This document shows, in pieces, positions 56,148 through 64,000 of a stretch of DNA of 64,000 bases. How positions within the stretch are numbered: the first letter of the stretch is position 1; the number at the start of each line of letters is the position of its first letter. Origin of the DNA: Raphanus sativus (lineage: Eukaryota > Streptophyta > Magnoliopsida > Brassicales > Brassicaceae); the NCBI RefSeq assembly GCF_000801105.2, contig NC_079512.1, positions 32,071,848 to 32,135,847 on the forward strand, in the 5' to 3' direction. The notes below the pieces were generated by a model. The model was not told where the DNA came from. It searched no databases and saw only the letters and a list, made by a program, of their open reading frames with translations. The position numbers and the translations under genes are program-made.

Positions 56148-56941
56148 ATATACAGGCAGATACACAGTTTTTGTCTTTTATTGTTTTGTTGGTTGTAATG
56201 TATCCAACTTTTTCTTTTGGTGGGGAACAGATTGTTACAGAGTGAATATAAACTTAGCAATAAGGATGTAACCAAATTGCTGAAGCTAACTTTGCTTATA
56301 GTTTGACTTAACATTCATAGCATTTGATTTCTCAATGGAGGAGTTATGTTGTACGTTGAAAGCATATGAATGCAGCTTATGACCTCCTTTATCAGTTGCA
56401 AAAATAGTAAACATGAATACATAAAAGATAGTTATTGGGGAAAATGACTTCATAAGCTCCATCACAAAAGATATAGGAATCCAAAGAAAATTAAGTATCT
56501 TGGACTAGGGTTGCAACACAGATGATTCTATTTCTAGTTTTCCTTAATGCTTCATCTTATTCGTCATAATCATTTTATTCATAACTCATAACCTCATGCT
56601 CGGCTTCAACGCAGTCATATATTTTTTCAAGAGACAAGAAATCATCATAAACCACCTAAAATGAAAAAGTTTTAATTTCCCATTTTTTTGTTATCTTTGG
56701 AGATCCGTCTATTACTTTTTGAACAACTTAGTTGATAAATCTGATATATCAATTACTAATTTTAGAAATCGAATTTTGTATTAAAAAAAAGGATATAACA
56801 TACAAAATAGAAGAAGAAAAAACGTGATATTTGGAAACTCTCTTACTAGTATTTAAACTGCGCGTCAACTAGGTTTTTTTCCTCTGTTTTGTTTTTGGTT
56901 ATAAGAACGCTTTGTGTTCTCTATCTGTATATTTTTTTTAT
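56148..56941 (+). promoter_or_regulatory. Duplicated DUF2921 3' flank and F-box copy 2 promoter
   Basis: Parallel to 47160-47923, with many small differences and one extra about 60-base AT-rich stretch near 56765-56830. It ends at the ATG of copy 2. Confidence 0.7.
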
Positions 56942-58510
56942 ATGAGGGATTCAATCAGCAGTTTGCCAGATGAGATTCTTGGCAAAATCTTGTCTTTAGT
57001 TCCCACAAAAGTGGCTGCTTCCACATCCGTTCTGTCAAAGAGGTGGAGGAATCTGCTGTCTCTTGTAGACAGCCTTAGTTTTGATGAGTCGATGGTTGTC
57101 TATTCCAACGAAGAAGAAGCAACAAACGGTTCACGCCGCTTCTGTGATTTCGTAGACAAGACACTTGCTCTTCTAAACAACTCTCCCGCCATCAAGACAT
57201 TCTCTCTGTGTCGTGTAGTTAGGACTCAGAGTTACAAAGATGAATCCGCCCGTGTCAACCGTTGGATTTGGACTGCAATGGAACACGGTTTATTGGAACT
57301 ACACTTGTACGCCCCAAACCCTGGGACTGATGTTATTATAGAACCTAGGTTACTAAGGAGTAACACGCTGGTCAAGCTCACAATCAACGGTCATTATGAT
57401 ATTTGTGAAACTCTGCATGTGTTTTTCCCAGCCCTCAGATCACTTTATCTGATGATGTTTGGGCTTGATCTTCTCCGCTTTGGAGAGATCCTCCATGCTT
57501 GTCCTGTGCTGGAAGAGTTAACCATACGCTATGGGGATTTTCCAGATATTGCAATAATTCCGGTTGGTACGGTTGTGGAACATGCATCGATCAAGCGTCT
57601 TGTGATTGTTTCGGATCTTCCTGATCATGCAGACTACTATCTCTCGTTAGAATATTTCGAGTTTGCTATTGCTACAGTTCGTTTCCAAGCACCGAGTCTT
57701 GTCTACCTTGACTATTCTAGTTTTGTCTTTAAAGAGTATGACGTTGATGATTTTGATTCTCTCGTGGAAGCGAGGCTGAGTCTCAAGTTGTGGATGTCAA
57801 CTAGTCACTATGATTTCGATGATACTTATTATTACGATTATCATGGTTATCTTTATGATGATGATGAACCAAGCCCGCCTATATTCGGTGATGTTACAGG
57901 TCTAGTTGCGGCTATAAGAAACATTACGACCCTTCACTTGTCTCCTGATTCCCTTGAGGTGTTTTATTTCTGCTGTGAACCCATGCCTATGTTCAACAAC
58001 CTTCTAAATTTATCTATTGAGAGTAACAAGCAAAATGGCTGGCAAGTGATGCCACTTCTGCTCGAGTCTTGTCCAATTTTACGAACTTTAGTCTTCAAGG
58101 TATAATATCAGTTTACTTCTCTTTTGTTCTTGTTGTTGCCATTGATTGATCTTCAAGGTATACGTGTCTTAAATTGGTATGTTTTCCAGGGTCTTGTTCA
58201 CAAAGTAACAAATAGATGCGGAGATGCATGCGTTTGCAGTCCAAGTCCAAGTCAGAAAAAGAGGAAGATGATGGTTGTGAAAAAGAAGAAAGAAGAATGT
58301 TGTCTACGGACATGTCCAGTGAAAGTGCTAGAGATTTCAGACTATGGAGGTCGTCGAGAGCTGAAACAAATGAGACATTTTTTGGGAAATTTGGAATGTC
58401 TTGAAACTGTAAAGGTTGGTGTTGACCCGGACAAGAATTGTCAGTTCGTGCGAGCTAATGTAACGGCTCTTCCCAGACTTTCATCGAAGTGCACCATTCA
58501 GTTCACCTGA
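56942..58510 (+). CDS. F-box/FBD-LRR protein, copy 2 (intact)
   Basis: Two exons, 56942-58099 and 58190-58510, joined by a GT-AG intron in phase 0, about 492 residues. F-box at the N terminus ([20 protein letters not shown], then [13 protein letters not shown]), leucine-rich region ([29 protein letters not shown]) and FBD domain at the C terminus ([11 protein letters not shown] to [15 protein letters not shown]). The expected role is substrate recruitment to an SCF ubiquitin ligase; the target is unknown, as for most of this fast-evolving family. The start was placed at the ATG before [10 protein letters not shown] because the upstream codons lack an ATG. Asp-rich insertions ([20 protein letters not shown]) differ in length from copy 1. 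Confidence 0.9.
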
Positions 58511-58639
58511 CCTTTTCTTTCCTTATAGTGTTGCAACATTGATATGATTCTTTTATCACTAAAACAAGATGTTATTCTCGATGGTCCAAATGGATTTTCT
58601 CACCTTGTTGCTCAATTTCCACATGAGAATAATAATAAA

Positions 58640-59698
58640 TTAGATATTGACCCGTGCGACTGCACGGGTATTAATTTTCACTTTTAGTTTTTATTTATTT
58701 ATACAAAATAATATATTTATAATATTTGATCGTTTTATATTGACTAAGTTAGGGGTGGATATTTGGGTATCCACTCGAATGCAGTTAAAATCTATTCGGG
58801 TTTGAGATTTTCGAGTTTAAAGATTCTAGCTTTATTCGCGTATTTATAAATTTTGGTTCCGGTTTGATTCGGATTTTTGCGGGTTTGATAACCCGTTTAA
58901 ACTATTTTTAATTTTAAAAATTTATATATCTTTAAATATCTCTAAATCTAAAAATAAAAATAATATAACATGTAAATTTGAGTAGTGTAATTTGAGTAAT
59001 GTAAGCCAAAGTACCTAAATTAAAAATTAAAAATATGTTTAACTTGAATATTTGGATGAGAATAAATATATATTTTAAATATTTTTGGTGTTTTGATTAT
59101 TGTTTATCTATTTAAGATGTTTACTTTTGACTATTTTTATATTTCAAATATTTTAAACAACTTTGAAATAGCTTATATCTTTGATATTAACTCTAAAAAT
59201 AGCTAACATATTGAAGTATATAAATATGATTTAAATATATTTGAATATCGTTCGGATCACGTTTGATTATGGTTCTCTAGATACCAAAATGGTAAAAATC
59301 CGTTTGGATATTATCTAGTTTCGGTTCAAATTTGTTAATATTTTTCGTTCAGATTCTTTAAATGAAAAGTTGATATTATAATTTCTATGAATTGTTTGTC
59401 CAATAAAAATGTAATATTTTTTAATTTGAAATTGATTTAATGGAGAAATTAATGAAGTGTATTTAATTCAAATTTAATTTTGGAAAACACATTAAAACTA
59501 AGTGAAAAAGACAAAGTATTAAAATAGAAAGTATTATTTAATTGTCTATTTAATTTTGGAAAACACATTAACTAAAATGAAAAAAACAAGCATAAAAATA
59601 GAAAACTTAATTAATACTACAGTGGCATGAAGTGTAAATAAAAGTGAAAACTAAAGAGTATTTTTAAATGGGTACTTCTCTTTTAATAATATAAAAGA
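58640..59698 (-). mobile_element. Non-autonomous Helitron in duplication unit 2
   Basis: On the minus strand it begins TCTTTTATATTATTAAAAGA after an A (59698 downward). It ends with a hairpin (ACCCGTGCAGTCGCACGGGT, 58650-58669) and CTAA at 58640-58643 followed by T. The parallel site in unit 1 (AATAATAATAAATGAAGTTT near 55905-55924) is uninterrupted, giving the empty site. 1,059 bp, no coding capacity. Confidence 0.92.
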
Positions 59699-59862
59699 TA
59701 AATGAAGTTTGAAATATTATCATATACTTCCGTAGTTTTAGTTTGGGTCATAAGAAATACTAAATAAACATTACACATTCAAGTTTGAATTGTCACAAAG
59801 ATGCGAGCAAAGAGAACAAGAGAGCTCAAATGTTTGAAACCTCAGCGAGAGTACAAAGCAAC

Positions 59863-64000
<4,138 letters not shown>

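Overview
This is plant nuclear DNA, almost certainly from Brassica or a very close relative in Brassicaceae. Coding regions are intron-rich with GT-AG junctions. The intact genes follow, from memory, the order of the Arabidopsis thaliana chromosome 4 block around At4g21650-At4g21710: subtilase, SF3B2-type splicing factor, CPL1 phosphatase, NRT1.8/NPF7.2 transporter, DUF2921 protein and NRPB2 (RNA polymerase II second-largest subunit). The gibberellin 3-oxidase gene (GA3OX3) that I recall between the transporter and the DUF2921 gene is not visible. That interval is instead about 20 kb of transposons and AT-rich DNA. An F-box gene precedes the block, and a duplicated F-box/FBD gene lies between the DUF2921 gene and NRPB2.

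Layout. 1-3.4 kb: AT-rich DNA with a small Helitron. 3.4-8.0 kb: an F-box gene (+) tail-to-tail with a ten-exon subtilase (-). 9.5-14.2 kb: SF3B2-like gene (-, 17 exons). 14.7-15.8 kb: non-autonomous Helitron with internal tandem repeats. 16.6-21.2 kb: CPL1 (+, 15 exons) with a shortened linker. 21.8-23.8 kb: NPF7.2 (-, 4 exons). 24-28.5 kb: SINE, LTR-like fragment and AT-rich DNA. 28.5-38.7 kb: a 10.15-kb Mutator-like element with a perfect 9-bp target duplication, carrying a ULP1-like gene and a transposase, both broken. Its non-coding parts are filled with a minisatellite built on AAGTCGTC/GACGACTT. 38.7-44.3 kb: SINE, an 858-bp poly(A) retroposon, a Stowaway MITE, a LINE 3' end and a Helitron. 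44.4-47.2 kb: DUF2921 gene with an apparent frameshift. 47.2-59.9 kb: a tandem duplication of the DUF2921-3'UTR / F-box / NRPB2-3'-end interval. In unit 1 a 6.1-kb CACTA element sits inside the F-box gene; in unit 2 a Helitron lies downstream of the intact F-box gene. 59.9-64 kb: 3' part of NRPB2 (-), running off the window.

The conserved genes (transcription, splicing, RNA polymerase II CTD phosphatase, nitrate transport) are housekeeping or physiological genes and do not form one pathway. The most informative structure is in the accessory DNA. The duplicated units give empty-site proof for two insertions. The Mutator-like element combines gene capture, an array-filled non-coding portion and a long inverted repeat. 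Several tiny poly(A)/poly(T) insertions flanked by perfect 9-16 bp direct repeats look like extremely truncated retroposition events. Exon borders were read by eye from splice consensus and family similarity; Arabidopsis locus names and lengths are from memory.
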